A stretch of 64,000 nt of DNA from Phlebotomus papatasi (GCF_024763615.1 NC_077222.1:71610001-71674000); one strand, 5' to 3'; shown: positions 11,674-23,475, numbered from the stretch's first letter. Notes: generated by a model from the letters alone, not told the origin. Numbers and translations are program-made.

Positions 11674-13859
11674 AACGAAAAATGTGCTAAACAAAATATT
11701 TTCAAAATACTCTGGCATTAAAAGTCTGCCTTAGAAAGGGTAGAAAAGGCGAACTGGAGACATTATGAGCCACGTGCATAATTCACACTAATATATAATA
11801 TAATAACTTAGTGCCTTTTCATTTTTGAAGGTATGGATTTTTGAAAATTTTGTTGTCACATTTTGCCCCAGATTCCTCTATACGTTGGGTATAAATGAAG
11901 AGTTCAGTGCCATCCAAATTTCAGAAAACTTTTAGATGCAAGATGAAAAGAGATGGGTAGAGTAAAGAAGAAAAAGAAAATTAGTGGAAGACAATGGAAA
12001 CAATAATATGTAAATGTAGTTTTGTGCTGTTTGTATCATAACGATACATTGTATATATAAATATATATATATTTATAGATATAGATATTATAAGAGCTAC
12101 GTGCAGAAAATGTATGTATAAATATGATAGAAGACAAGAAAAATAAATATACATTTCTGTACAATAGAGCATTATGTGTTTCGGTAAATAAGAACATAAA
12201 TATACGGATGTTCACCAAGTGAGAATATAGAGAAAAAGAAGAGCATCACGACGAAAGGGTGATAAGGAGGTGTAGTGTGCAGAAAAAAGAGAGAAGACTC
12301 TTGAGAGTTATAAAGTTTAGCTCCATGAATTGCTATAATATGAAATGGTTTAAGTATATAATATGGACAAGAGAGGGTTTTATGTATTAAATTAAAACCG
12401 GTTCATACGGATTGCGATGTTTATACCTTTTATGTATACAGTGTTCTTGGTTTCTCTTGCGAGAACAGATATATATGTATGTTTGCTTGCTTTCTGGAAT
12501 TGGCTTGGATGGGATCAAAGGAGAGTCTCCAAAAAAAAAAAGCACCAGTGGGACTAGAGGGGTATAAAAAAAAGAGATAGTATATATGTATGCATGTGAA
12601 ATGTTCACTTCTTACATACATATTGTACATTTTTTTCTATGTAGGTACATAAATCAGAGCCATGCCACTTTATTCGATTCTCGTTTTTTTTTGTCTCCAT
12701 CTCTTGGTCTCTATCTTGCTTTGCGATGTGAAGAAACGTTTTATTTTATTTTATTTCATTTATTCCTGTATTTGCTATATTGGATGGCAGCACAAGACAG
12801 AAAGTGGAGAAATACTGTTAGAGCAAAACTTGATCGTTGAAAATAACGAGTAATCGTTTAGTATAAACCCACTTATAGAGACTGCGCGAAAACTTTTACA
12901 AGTCGCACATTCATAAAAATGCAAAATAAGAGACGAAGAATAAGACACACTTGGGATTTTCTACACGTGTAAAAGATGATGGTGGAATGGGTGAGAAGGG
13001 CGTGTAGGGGGGAGGTCTAGGATGGTAGTGGAAAAGCGAAACACGACGTAAATGCTAATTAATCTCTATAGAAAATTCTAAGCAAAGAGAGGAAAAAAAA
13101 CGTCCATAAAGTTTTACATGGGAAAGAGAACTAATTTAAAATGTAGGACATGAGAAGAACCAACAAAAACTTTTTTGTGACCTTACATGTTATATACCTG
13201 GATAAGACTAATTTGGAATATTCTGCAGATGCTGTACACAAATCAAGACTTGAATACACGAGAGGTGCCGATTAAATTAACGCTTAATCTAACAAAAATA
13301 AAAATTTTTATTACTTTAACTCTAGATATGTTATATGTTTACTTTCAAGTAGGGGTCTTAAGGGGGCACTTTCAGACATACTTGATTTTAGCGAATAGTA
13401 TAATATTTGAAGATAATAAATCAATACAAAGAATTAGACTTCATATTTTTAGGCAGACAGAACCCAAGAAACAGGGCTTAGTTTGCCTACAGGTTTTTAT
13501 ACGCATGTTAAATTAGCCATAAAAAACTTTAAGTTGGATGAAACTACCCCACACGGCATCTTAAATATAAAAACATAGTTGTAGTCGTTTTTCAAAATGT
13601 AATAGGTTCATTTACCCCTAAAGCCGAAAGTTAAATCAAAATTTTACCAAAAATCTTGCCTGGTATGAAATTCTTGGAGCTAAACCTTAGGCCTGAAGCC
13701 TGAATAAGACAAAGTACTGGTAGATGTTGCATACGTAACTATCAGATATTTAATTAATTTAGTTATAATTTATTTAGGAAACGGCTATTATCGTTTAAAT
13801 TATTACTTTTTAGTGCTCGAACTCCACAGAGATAACAGTATAATCCTTAGATTTTGAGT
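11674..13859. other. Repeat-poor intron block
   Basis: There is no shared repeat family and no coding ORF. The block is purine-rich with short TA microsatellites (12052-12076) and repeated TATGTA-type tracts. Its texture (GAGA runs, ATGTATGTAT) is the same as in the other repeat-poor blocks and unlike the MITE-rich segments. It is a possible regulatory region, by exclusion only. Confidence 0.4.
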
Positions 13860-14075
13860 TAGGGGAAACTGGGGCACTACCAAATATGGGGTAGCACCAA
13901 ACACTAAATTTTATTTCGAAACTACTTGGATTATCTCGACCATTTCTTCAATGGACAAGCATCCCTATAGTGTCTATAAGTTCCTATAGGCCTTGTCCTC
14001 AGAAGTCGAATATCTGATTAAAAAATCGCAGTGTTTGGTGCTACCCCGTGTTTGGTGGTACCCCAGTTTCCCCTA
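13860..14075. mobile_element. MITE family A copy 2
   Basis: The ends are TAGGGGAAACTGGGGCACTA and, reverse-complemented, TAGGGGAAACTGGGGTACCA. The 216-bp unit is bordered by TA. The interior (CATTTCTTCAATGGACAAGC, CCCTATAGTGTCTATAAG) matches copies at 1570, 30983 and 53534. It is the best preserved short copy. Confidence 0.85.
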
Positions 14076-14119
14076 GATAATATATTTCGACTCCTTACCC
14101 CACAAAGATCGTCCTATTT

Positions 14120-15455
14120 TGGTAGAATTTTGGAAATCTGAAGTTTTGAGTTTTTTGGCGTCCTTCTATTTGTCCGTGTGATCCGTTCGGCCGTTACCAT
14201 GCCTAGAGCCCGAAGGATTAGATGTAAAGACTTGGAATCTTCAGAGGACCCCTCAAAAGTCGTACACCAAAGGTCCATTGACATGTCCCTTATTTCCCCC
14301 CCCCCAATCCTCCGCATCCCTCTAAAACAGATTTGAGCTCGTTAAAAGTCGTGTAATATCGGAAATTTTATGTTGATAATTTTAATGGAAATTACAGATA
14401 GCCATACTGGTAACACTAATCCCGCTCATTCACGGCTTGATATCTTTGTCGGAAGACGAAATGCTGTTCACTATACTTCCTTTTACTAGAATCTTGTAGA
14501 AACACAAAGAAATTAAATGCAAATATCATTTCAAATGGAAAGTTCTTAAATTGCGCGAAATTCAACTGCGAGAGAGAGATAGAGACACAAATAACTCACT
14601 AATAACAAACGTCTGGCGGCGCTGCGGTTGCAAAAAATCTCTAAAATGCCACAAAATATTTTCTTCTCTATTTTATCCTTATTAGCATGTCGTGTCCCTT
14701 CTTGTAATATGTACTTTTGCATTCCTTATTGACCAAAATAGTGTTGTACAAAAGGGTTTTTCTCAAACCTATCCTGAATTTTGGGACAGCTCAAAAGAAT
14801 ATGAGTCTTCCAACTCAAAATTTTATCCCAATGTTTTTGTTGTATTATCGACAATTATTCACAAATTACCCAAATAACTGTATTCACCTAATTTATTAAG
14901 AGGATTTTCTTGTGAAAATGACTTAACTCTAAGAAATTAAACAATTTTCACATTCAAAAAAACTCTCATTTTTTTCCACGTGAATTTTTGCGGCATTTCG
15001 AAGAATACCAACAGGCACCACCAAATTCACTTCGGCTTTTCTGTTAGCTCAGGCCTGCTCTAAAACTATGTTTTTTTTGGATTGCTCGAAAACGCGTCCT
15101 GCGATTTTGTACATTTTTGGATATGTTTTAGAGCTTTCACATTTCTAATAACAGTTTTTCAAGGTCAAAGGTTGAAAGGACACTAGAGAGCGCATTATTC
15201 AACCGAGTGGTATTATGTTCGAGCTCTTTGGAAAGGTCTTGGATTTCTTGACAAGTCTGAACCGATTCCAAGTCAATCTGGACCGTTAATGAACTGTTTC
15301 ATAATCAGAAATTTAAATTATTTTCTGGGACTTTCTGAGTTATTTATGAATCGGTTCAAATAGGTTGAAAATAGGTAAAGGGTAAATGATGCGAACGTAC
15401 TTTGGAGGAAATAATCATTTGAGGTGGCAAAGCCTGGACGCTTTGTCTTTTAGTA
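14120..15455. repeat. Repeat family T, copy 2, split by an insertion
   Basis: The first part (about 14130-14327) matches the GC-rich block of copy 1. The second part (15058-15455) matches its GGAAAGGTCTTGG block. Between them lies a hAT-like element (14328-15057). The two halves join across CTCTAAAA, matching the continuous copy at 3985-4575, which shows that the insertion is younger than this copy. Confidence 0.7.
14328..15057. mobile_element. hAT-like non-autonomous insertion with 8-bp duplication
   Basis: It starts CAGATTTGAGCTCG and its right end, reverse-complemented, starts CAGGCCTGAGCTAAC, so the ends share CAG and TGAGCT. It is flanked by CTCTAAAA at 14320-14327 and 15058-15065. An 8-bp duplication of the form nTCTAnAn and CAG...CTG ends are typical of hAT transposons. 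The interior of about 730 bp has no transposase motif that I can recognise. It sits inside repeat T. Confidence 0.72.
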
Positions 15456-15460
15456 TCGAG

Positions 15461-16739
15461 TAGGGTGAAAGGAACGTCTGTTCGACAGGGAACCCCTATT
15501 GACACTCTCATCAAAACATTGAAATTTATTTAATATAAATTGTTTATATCTAGTGAAATTCATGTAATCTGACCTGCTTTCCTTTAACCTACCCTTTTCT
15601 AGAACTGTTCTGCGAATTTAAGAAGGTTTTAAAAAGGTTTAAGCAATTTCAATTGTCGACGTGGAGAAATTTCAAGATTCTTATGAAAAAGTGTAAGAAA
15701 GAAGCTTTTACAAAAATATTTTTTTCCTATATTTTTTTAATAAAATGAACGTATAACTGTTGCATAACAGTCAAAAAATAACTAAATTTTAATTTAATAC
15801 ACAATTTGCATCAATTTATTTTAATTAAAATGAATTTAGTTACAGTGTCAATAAACCGAGACAAAATCGTCGATTTCAACGTCTATTGACAGGTACAGAT
15901 TGCCGACTTTTGTATCAGCTTGATAGATGAAGAAGAATAAGAAGAATGAATAAAAGTAAACAAAGTTGTTGCATTTTTGTGAAAGAAATAGTGAAATTAC
16001 TAACAAGTTAAGTGTTTGTGCGCAAAAAAGACTAAAAATGTTTGTTGGTGAGTTGCCACTGGTAATATTTTTATAGTAGAACTTCCTTCAGCTCTAGCAC
16101 TGCAGAAATCTAATGCGTGACAAAAATTTCGACTGCACCAGAGATGCCCCAATGGAAAGAGTATTGTCTATAAGCTGTTGAGAGAGAATTCTTAAGGAGA
16201 GTGTCAAGTTTTATAAATCTGAAAGCTGCCCATTGCATCCTGTAAGGAATACAATGTAAAATTATGAGGATAGAGAAGTTTATCATCACGAGAATGGCTG
16301 CTGTGAAGGGACATAAGATTTACAGAAATCTCTGTGAGGAAGAGTTTCTTACGGAAGGACGGGGCATTCTGGATGGAGATTTAATAGATTCCCTGGTTGG
16401 CAGTCCCCCAGATGGAGTCATCCAGTGCAATAAGGAAGTTTTCAGCCAAAATCTCAATCAAAGGTGTAAAGAAAAAGTGTCCAATAGGTGTTCAAATTTC
16501 GTGTGTCAATAGATACCGAAAGTGTCAATAGATATGGCATTTAGTCATGATCTTAAAAAATACAGTTTTTTTTAGTTTTTCAAACATTTTGAGAAAAGTG
16601 AATGATACTGAACGGTAGTCAAATTAATAAGTTGATATAAGTTAATATTTAAACACAAAAAAATTTAATACAATAGAAGATATCAGTCAAGAAAGTTACG
16701 AAAGTTCTTAAAGTGTCAATAGACGTTCCTTTGACCCTA
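15461..16739. mobile_element. TAGGGT element L (about 1.28 kb)
   Basis: The left end reads TAGGGTGAAAGGAACGTCTG and the right end, reverse-complemented, TAGGGTCAAAGGAACGTCTA. TA is present at both borders. The phrase GTGTCAATAGAC recurs several times inside (about 15846, 16500-16530, 16711). It carries a short coding-like ORF (16264-16512, listed separately). The ends put it in the same TAGGG group as families A, B, D and K. Confidence 0.75.
16264..16512 (+). pseudogene. Coding-like fragment inside element L, resembling the C-terminus of DDB1/CPSF_A proteins
   Basis: The 82-codon ORF has a composition unlike the flanks up to about codon 60. It contains YRNLCEEEF, then TEGRGILDGDLIDSL at about residues 30-44. 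In the CPSF_A family (DDB1 in particular) a comparable place has an aromatic-Arg pair, a Glu/Thr-Glu stretch and a Gly-Phe-Ile-Asp-Gly-Asp-Leu-Ile motif. I infer a captured and decayed host fragment; the similarity is short and from memory. After about residue 60 the match ends. No intron-exon structure is visible. It could also be an unknown transposon-encoded peptide. Confidence 0.3.
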
Positions 16740-18454
16740 AATACTAAATTTTGCAATTTTTCATAAGTTACAGCTGAGTTTTACTATTGAGGAAAAGATT
16801 TTTGCAAAATGAGATAGAGAAAAAGAGACAATAGCAGCACACAGGCAGAAATTGCTAATAAGTCAAGTTAATAGCAATTTTCTCTGCATTATGTTGACAC
16901 TTTTACCTTTCTGCCGAATTTATGTAATCCAAATGATATGGATGAAAGAGAAGATGACATTTATGAAGAAAAAAAAATATGTTTATTCATATAATTTGTG
17001 GTTTCACTGACTGAGTGAAAAGGCAATAATATCATTTATTATTTCAAGGGTGTATAAGTATAAGCTCTTCTACGGTATAGTGATTTTAAGACGTTTCACC
17101 ATTATCATCAAAATTCTTCATTCCATTTTTCTCTTTTGTTTCTTTTTCCTATTCATTAATGACTGAATTGATTTTTAGTGACGTTGCTATTAGAAAGTGA
17201 TACATGGAGTGTTTCCACTTTTCTTATCTCTAATATTATATGCGTGTTTTTTCTCTCTATTCATTATGTTTTTTTTTATCCAGGATTCAGTAAAAATAAG
17301 TATGGTCAACGTCATTGAATAAAAAAAAAAACTTTTTTTTGGGTGTCGTCTTACATTTCGAGAAGTTGAATATTCCATGTATAATATTTATTCAAGTGAA
17401 GAGCTCAATAAAAAAACCTGCCACGCTATTCTTTTTTTTTTGTGTGTGGTTAATACATTATATATATACGTATATATTTAAGAATTATAGAGAGAGCAAA
17501 AAACATGTTGTACGGACCTTGGCTCGATTCCACATACTATGTCAATTTATTAGCATTTTCTCTCTCTTTTGCACTCCATTCGGCCCATATGTAATTTATG
17601 ATGCCATACTGTATATTATGTATATGTATATATATAGATATGTTAAAAATTCTGCATTATTAAAATTCACTGACATTTATGTCGCTTGATATATTCCCCC
17701 TTGCTCTTTTATTCGCTTATTCGTATCACATATCTCTCTTTCCCACTCGATGAATTTCACAAAAGTACCACTTTTGCGGTGAATGTGATCGTCACGTCAA
17801 ACAACAAAATGATGATCATATACATATATAAATGTTTATATATGTACATATATATATTGATGGTTGCTCTCGTGGATAATAGTTTAATGTTAATAATCCG
17901 AGGAGAGAGATGAAGATAAACGAGTTTTTTTTTTCTTCGTTTGGTTCTTTTGTGTTTGCATTCACTCTAAAGAAATGTATTTTAGTATATAAATAATATT
18001 AATGCGGGGACATAATGTATTCAACGCTCTGCAATGTGTGTTGGAGGTGGTTTATTTTTGCAGTTTTTTTTTTCTTCTTCTTCATCGTCGTCGTTGTTGC
18101 TTGGAGACTGGCCAAACCGGTTACGTCGTCTTGGCAACTTATAATTATATATAACTGGACCTTAAATATGGCGAGTTGATCGCAACACAATATCGTGCCG
18201 TGCACTTAAGACGATGAAGAATATTGTGAAAAGAGCAAAGAATCAATTATCTCTAAAAAGATTCTAAACTTTCTATATACAATTTTACTATTGTCATGGG
18301 AATTGCACTCACTTCACAATATTCTTATTTTTTGATTTTCAAATTATCTTAATTTTAAAAGTATTATCACTCCTGCAAAATGAAATATTTTATGCGATTC
18401 ATATTAATTATAGCAGCAGGGTAAGCTAGAATTAACTTTTAGAATTATAGCTAA
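16740..18454. other. Repeat-poor intron block with TA-rich tracts
   Basis: There is no shared repeat. Simple TATATA and TACATATA tracts occur at 17458-17480, 17620-17640 and 17818-17860. ORFs here (for example 17315-17689) read through these tracts and are not credible genes. Confidence 0.4.
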
Positions 18455-19035
18455 CAGGGTTTTATCTATTGATAAAAAGATAGACTTGGCCCGCAAATAT
18501 CGATTTAAATTGACTTCAAGCATTACTAGGGGAAGGCATACAGGCTTCTCAAACACTCTGGTTTCGAACATCGAACACTTATTATTTTCCCCATATTCCT
18601 TCAATAAATCTGATCTGTATATCGCAATATATTTTAAAAGCTAGGGTGGAGTCTACACTTATGGATGTTATACACTTATGGACAGCGTGCAAGAATCTTA
18701 AGTTCTTACGTAAAACAGATTTCGGAAAGTTATAAAATTATTAGTTTATGATGTAATTAACAATTTTTTTGATTTTTCGAAATCTGTTTAATGTAATAAC
18801 TTAAGATTTTTGTGTTGTCCATAAGTGTGTACGACATCCATAAGTGTAGACTCCACCCTAGTCTTAAGTTACACATTTCGTGAAAACTTAGATCAAATTA
18901 ATTAAAGGAACATGGGGAATATATAAAGTCTTCAAAGCCAGAGTGTTTGGGAATCCTATAATGCTAATAAGTCATTTCAAGAACAATTGTTTTGCGGGCC
19001 AAGTTCACCTTTTTATCAATTTATAGATCAAACTC
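18455..19035. repeat. Large inverted repeat surrounding hairpin K1
   Basis: The left arm (about 18455-18610) and right arm (about 18895-19035) are diverged reverse complements. Shared landmarks are TTTGCGGGCCAAGT, CCAGAGTGTTTG and GGAA-ATGGGGAA. Each arm is about 140-155 bp and a second, tighter palindrome (K1) sits at the centre. On the minus strand the left arm has a short ORF (18404-18604) with no family that I know. Confidence 0.65.
18642..18860. mobile_element. Hairpin MITE K1 (TAGGGTGGAGTCTACAC ends)
   Basis: The left end is TAGGGTGGAGTCTACACTTA and the right end, reverse-complemented, is identical over the first 20 bases. The arms (about 95 bp each) pair through GACATCCATAAGTGTA-type sequence and ACAGATTTCG. 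TA is present at both borders. There is no coding capacity. Transcribed as part of the giant intron, it would form a long hairpin. Confidence 0.85.
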
Positions 19036-19316
19036 AAATATTAAGTGGTTAGAAGGCACAAATCATACATTTGAACCTGTGATACAAAATGGAAGCAACA
19101 CCCATGTGTTGCTCTAAATCCAACTAATCCAACATTTTAAAATTCTATGTTTTTCATGATAAAAAACGGACCTTTGAATTTGTACTACAGGTTGTCTTTA
19201 TGAGCCCTGTAAACGTCCATAGTTTTAAGGGAATTAGTAAATAATATAAAAAAAAATAGAAAATATTATTATTTTGAGCCCTGCCTTTAAAATATTTGTT
19301 TCTCTTTTAAGAGAGA

Positions 19317-19756
19317 TAGGGTAAGTGTGCCTAATTCCGGCCAGCTTGCAATTTCGGCCACCTTTTTTGTTCCTCGAATTTCCATGAACTTTTAGATTTT
19401 ACGTACTCTAAAGATTATACAATGCAAAAGAATAACAAAAAATCTAGCTACGACAAACGAGATGACGTGAAAAAGATATTGGAAGAATTCCCGAAGGGCA
19501 AGGAACTATGAGAATGAAGGTGGCCGAAATAGGGTAGCTGAAAGGACCAAATCTATGTCTACATTTTAATTCATTTTAAATTGAATTAAGAATGGTTTTA
19601 GAGTAAATAAAGACGATAAACTGTCTACAAGTTTCCAAACAATATTCCTTAAGTAGAAGGAATAAAAAAATCAATTTGTTTTAAAAATATTACATTTCCA
19701 ACTTGAGACTTTGGCGCTTGCATGCAACTATGCCGAAATTTGGCACATTTACCCTA
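19317..19756 (+). mobile_element. MITE family B copy 1 (TAGGGTAAGTGTGCC ends)
   Basis: The left end is TAGGGTAAGTGTGCCTAATT. The right end, reverse-complemented, is TAGGGTAAATGTGCCAAATT, followed by TCGGCATAGTTGCATG. The length is 440 bp with TA borders. It contains a short ORF related to a psq-type helix-turn-helix (19422-19511). It is immediately followed, without spacer, by an inverted copy (19757-20162). Other copies are at 22872, 43379 and 57070. Confidence 0.85.
19422..19511 (+). pseudogene. Remnant of pogo-type transposase N-terminus in MITE B1
   Basis: The 29-codon ORF includes SSYDKRDDVKKILEEFPKGK. The spacing Y-D-x3-D-V-x3-L-E-E-F-x-x-G-K matches the first helices of the psq-like helix-turn-helix found in pogo/Tigger transposases (established family knowledge). 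The inverted copy B2 retains a DLEEFWKGKDL counterpart at about 19993-20025 on the minus strand. It ends at a stop before the recognition helix, so it is a decayed fragment. Confidence 0.5.
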
Positions 19757-20162
19757 TAGTGTAAGTGTACCAAATTTCGGCATAGTTGTACGTAAGCGCC
19801 AAAGTCTTAAGTTTGAAATGTAATAATTTTAATACAAATTAATTTTTATTGTTCCTTCTATTAGGGAGTGCTGCTTGGAGCATTGTAGATAGTTTATCGT
19901 TTTCATTTTCTCTAAAATCATTCTTAATACATTTTAAAACGAATAAATATAAAGACATAGCTTTGGGTAATATTTCAGCTACCTTGATTCTCATAGATCC
20001 TTGCCTTTCCAGAATTCTTCCAAGTCTTTTTCACAGCATCTCGTTCATGGAAGCGACATGTTTTGTAATTTTTTGGATTGTATAATCTCTAGAGTATATG
20101 GAAATTTGAGGAACAAAAAAGTGGTCGGAATTGCAAACTCGCCGAAATTTGACAAATTTATA
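19757..20162 (-). mobile_element. MITE family B copy 2, inverted and abutting copy 1
   Basis: It starts TAGTGTAAGTGTACCAAATT and ends near AATTTGACAAATTTATA. Its inside is the reverse complement of B1. The junction reads ACCCTATAGTGTAAG, so the two copies share or directly abut TA dinucleotides. The pair makes an inverted repeat of about 850 bp. Confidence 0.78.
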
Positions 20163-21872
20163 CTTCCAAAATCTATACAGTAATAGATGTTTCCGGAATA
20201 ATAATTAATTTCTGAAATTCCCTCCAGGGATTGGCGTTAAAAAGTCAGAAGACATAAAATTAACTGAAGTGGGTGACAAGTATTTGGCTCACATCTTTTC
20301 CACTTCGCCTTTTCTGCCTTTTTGTATACCAGTTTTTTCTTTCCAAAAAAGTAGTTCTCTAAAAATGGCTTAAAAGATACGTATTTCATTTAAAACATTC
20401 CAGCGAGCACAGTTAGTTGAAAAAGAGCAGCATTTTCAGGATATTTTTGCTGAATCGATTAGCAAAAATATGCTGACTGGTTAGCACACCTCGAACAAAA
20501 AGTGCTAACCAAATATTATATGGAAATTGCACTAGCTCGCGGGTATAGTTTTAAGGTCAGCAGGATTCTGGTGAAAATACTTATGTTTTCAGCTAAATTA
20601 CAATCGGTTAGCATTTGGGGCTCTCTGTGATGGGAATTAGACAGCTCTTTGTTTTACGAAAGTCCACAATAAAGCAAATCAAAATGTAACTAATATGACC
20701 CCATGCCTGTCAAAATTTGCCCCAGCATGTTGTAGAGTAAATTGTTGTAAAGCGGTAAATTTTCTGTAAGAGTGTATTGTGATTAACAATTCCGTCAGGC
20801 CTTTTGGGGAGATCATAAAAGAACAAAATTTCCATTTTCCCACATTTTTGCACCACGTTGCCCTAGTGAAAGAATTGACAAAGAGGAATCATAAAGATAA
20901 AGATGAATCATCAAAAAAAAAAAAAACGAGAAGGAATTATATTTATGGTGTAAGATACTACAATTTTTGATAAGACTTTCAAAAAAGTAATCAGATTGAG
21001 TTGAGATTCGTCATAATCTCTTGTATTGAACAAAATAAAAAAAAAATAATAACAATTTCATGGACTCGTAATCACTATGCTGCTAGAATTCCATTATATC
21101 AAAGAAAATGAAAAATATATAGATGTACTAGAATTTTAACTTATCTGAATACAAGTGAAACTTAACAATTGATTAATTTAATCTTATCAAAGGCTTTTGT
21201 AAATATTCTATTCGTTGATAATGATTTGAAGAAAGGAAGAAGCATAAAATCGAATGCTAAATGTAGTTAACACCTCACTTATCTTCATAACTGTTAAGTA
21301 CTTTTATATAATAAGGTAATATCTTTTTTTTTTCAACATTTAATTTCTCGGTTGGTATGATGGGAAAATGAGCTAGTAGAAGATAACAAAACAGTAGTTG
21401 ATTGTGATTTTTTTTCCTTTACTTTAACTTCAGCAGAATTATTGTGTATAAAATTGGTGAGATAGAGTTTCTTCTCAAGCAATTGTGACTATTTTTTAAT
21501 TAATGCTATTTTCTTCAGTAATTGCGTTTTATGATTAATATGAGAAACGATGTAAAGATTGGAATTTACGATTAGTGATGAGTGAATGACACAAGTTAAA
21601 ATTTTATCACTCTAAATTAAAAGGGAGAACAATATCATTTATCGAGATTAATAAATATCGACGGCTCAGGATATAAAACGAATAAGTCGCGAATGACCAA
21701 CTTTACAGGAGAGAGGTTTCAAACTGAGATTTTACAGGTTGAGTATAGAATTTTTAGGAACTGAAAACTGAAACCCCTATAAGTTTGGGAATAATAAACA
21801 TTCCGGTATAATATTCACAGAGAAGTTAGAGAGTATCAATGAGTCCCGAAAAGCTAAAAAAAAAACAAATTG
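20163..21872. other. Intron block, mostly repeat-poor
   Basis: Around 20455-20620, GGTTAGCA-type words occur in both orientations (20470-20515 and about 20606), hinting at a small old hairpin. Otherwise it is AT-rich intron with poly-A runs (20910, 21035). There is no coding ORF. Confidence 0.35.
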
Positions 21873-22796
21873 TAGGGTGGAATCACCAGTTCTCGCCAGT
21901 GCCCCACTTCTCGCTACTTACATTGAAATCGCTATTTTTCGCAATTTATGAAATAAATGAGTCGCAATTTTTTTGTATTGTTTCTGCTTCTACGCATAGA
22001 ATCGAAAAATAATAATTATTCGTTTTGGATTCACGATTTTGATCACTTTTTAGAGCAATATTTTAAGCAAGTGCATCGAATCCAACATCTCTTACCAAAT
22101 GTACTAAGTGTCGTCAAATTTTCATCAGGCCAAAAATACCTATTTGGGTAAATAATTTGTCTATTGAATATTTAATTGCACTTGTGGAATACATAAAATT
22201 TGTATTTAGTCAATTAATATTTCATTTTATATTATTTTTGTATAAAAATGAGGCATGGCGAGAAGTGGTAATATTCTGGAATTGATTTTACCACCTGTCG
22301 CCATTACTTTTCAAAAGGCGACGCTAACTTCACTTCGTATATTCTCAGTTGTCAAATCTGCATTGTTTACTTTCTGCAAAAGCCCCATAATTTGATTTCT
22401 CAAATAAAAGTGAAGAAAAATCATTTAAAGAGAGTAATAATAAAGTGATCACAAGGAAAGAGAAATGGTGAATGTATTCTTTTCATAGCATTGCCTAAAA
22501 TAACCGAATGTGGTTCTTTTCAAGTGGGTGGCGAGAAGTGGTTACAAATTTTACAAAACTGGCGAAAAGTGGTAAAAAGTGGCGACGAAATGGTTATTTT
22601 TGCATTATTAATAAAAATCAGTTTTTTAAGTAGTCCAGCGTTATGTTCTAGGATTATTGTTTTCACGTATCTAGAGCCAATACATCTAAGTAACTTTGTG
22701 TCAAATTTGACTTATCTTGTAACAAGGATTCAAAAGTTATGATTAAATGAATTTAATTTTTTCCTAAACATGGCGATAGCCGGTTATTCCACCCTA
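21873..22796. mobile_element. TAGGGTGG element K2 (924 bp)
   Basis: The left end is TAGGGTGGAATCACCAGTTC and the right end, reverse-complemented, is TAGGGTGGAATAACCGGCTA, both with TA borders. GGCGAGAAGTGG-type words repeat in both halves (21893, 22256, 22529, 22561). There is no transposase fragment. The first 9-10 bases are shared with hairpin K1. Confidence 0.78.
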
Positions 22797-22871
22797 CGAA
22801 GCACTTATTCGACTGACAAGTCGATGTAAACCTTCTCATTCCAAAAATCATATTGCTGTTTCTAGACTGCA

Positions 22872-23303
22872 TAGGGTAAGTGTGCCAAATTTCGGCCAGC
22901 TTATAATTGCGCCCACTTTGAGTGTAATTTCGGCCATGCAAATAAATTAATTAAAATTATGTATGTAATCTTTGATTAGTCAATGAATTCATTTTGCTTT
23001 TAAATATTTATTTATTATTTATCTGTTGCTTCACAAAAGGTGGTCACAAACAAGGTGGCCGGTATTTCACTCAAAATGGCCGGAATACTACCCAAAGCAA
23101 TGTCCACATTTTTATTAATTTTTCAATATTTTAGGAAGTGATTTAAAGAAAACAAAGATGATAAACTAGTTTTCAAGGTTCCACACAACCCTCCCGAAAA
23201 GGAAGTTACAAGAAATATCAATATGAATTAAAAATATTGCATTTCAAACTTAGGACTTCGGTCCTTATTTGCAACTATGCCGAAATTTGGCACACTTACC
23301 CTA
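22872..23303 (+). mobile_element. MITE family B copy 3
   Basis: The left end is TAGGGTAAGTGTGCCAAATT and the right end, reverse-complemented, is TAGGGTAAGTGTGCCAAATT, so the first 20 bases are identical. The length is 432 bp with TA borders. Identical ends suggest it is among the younger members. Its centre lacks the short transposase fragment of B1. Confidence 0.88.
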
Positions 23304-23340
23304 TTTATATTTTCTTTTAATATAAACCTTCATCAATGGC

Positions 23341-23475
23341 AATTAGTGGGATCAGTAATAGAGCGCTAGCTCTAATAATGCAAGTGATATGGGTTCAAAT
23401 CTTCTTTTGGTTCTACATAAAATACCAATTAAAAGATTTTTTGCCAAATTAGAATGTCTGTTTAAAAAAAATCAT
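23341..23475 (+). repeat. tRNA-like SINE (copy 1)
   Basis: A pol III promoter-like pair is visible: an A-box-like GATCAGTAATAGAGCGC (about 23350-23366) and a B box GGGTTCAAATC (23391-23401). An A-rich tail and ATAAATAAAAG follow at about 23470-23482. The arms cannot fold into a full tRNA, so it is a tRNA-derived SINE and not a functional tRNA gene. Confidence 0.6.

Noticed and set aside
9943..11890. GGGGCAAAATGTG at about 9951 and its reverse complement CACATTTTGCCCC at about 11860 as ends of a 1.9-kb element
   Set aside because: The match is only about 13 bases, with no duplication and no second copy; two unrelated elements (R and Q) lie between them. Probably chance.
13187..13516. 109-codon ORF on the plus strand
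   Set aside because: It lies in AT-rich intron DNA, starts at a non-ATG-like alternative start, and shows no domain or codon bias.
17315..17689. 124-codon ORF on the plus strand
   Set aside because: It reads through poly-A, poly-T and TA microsatellites and has no plausible protein composition.
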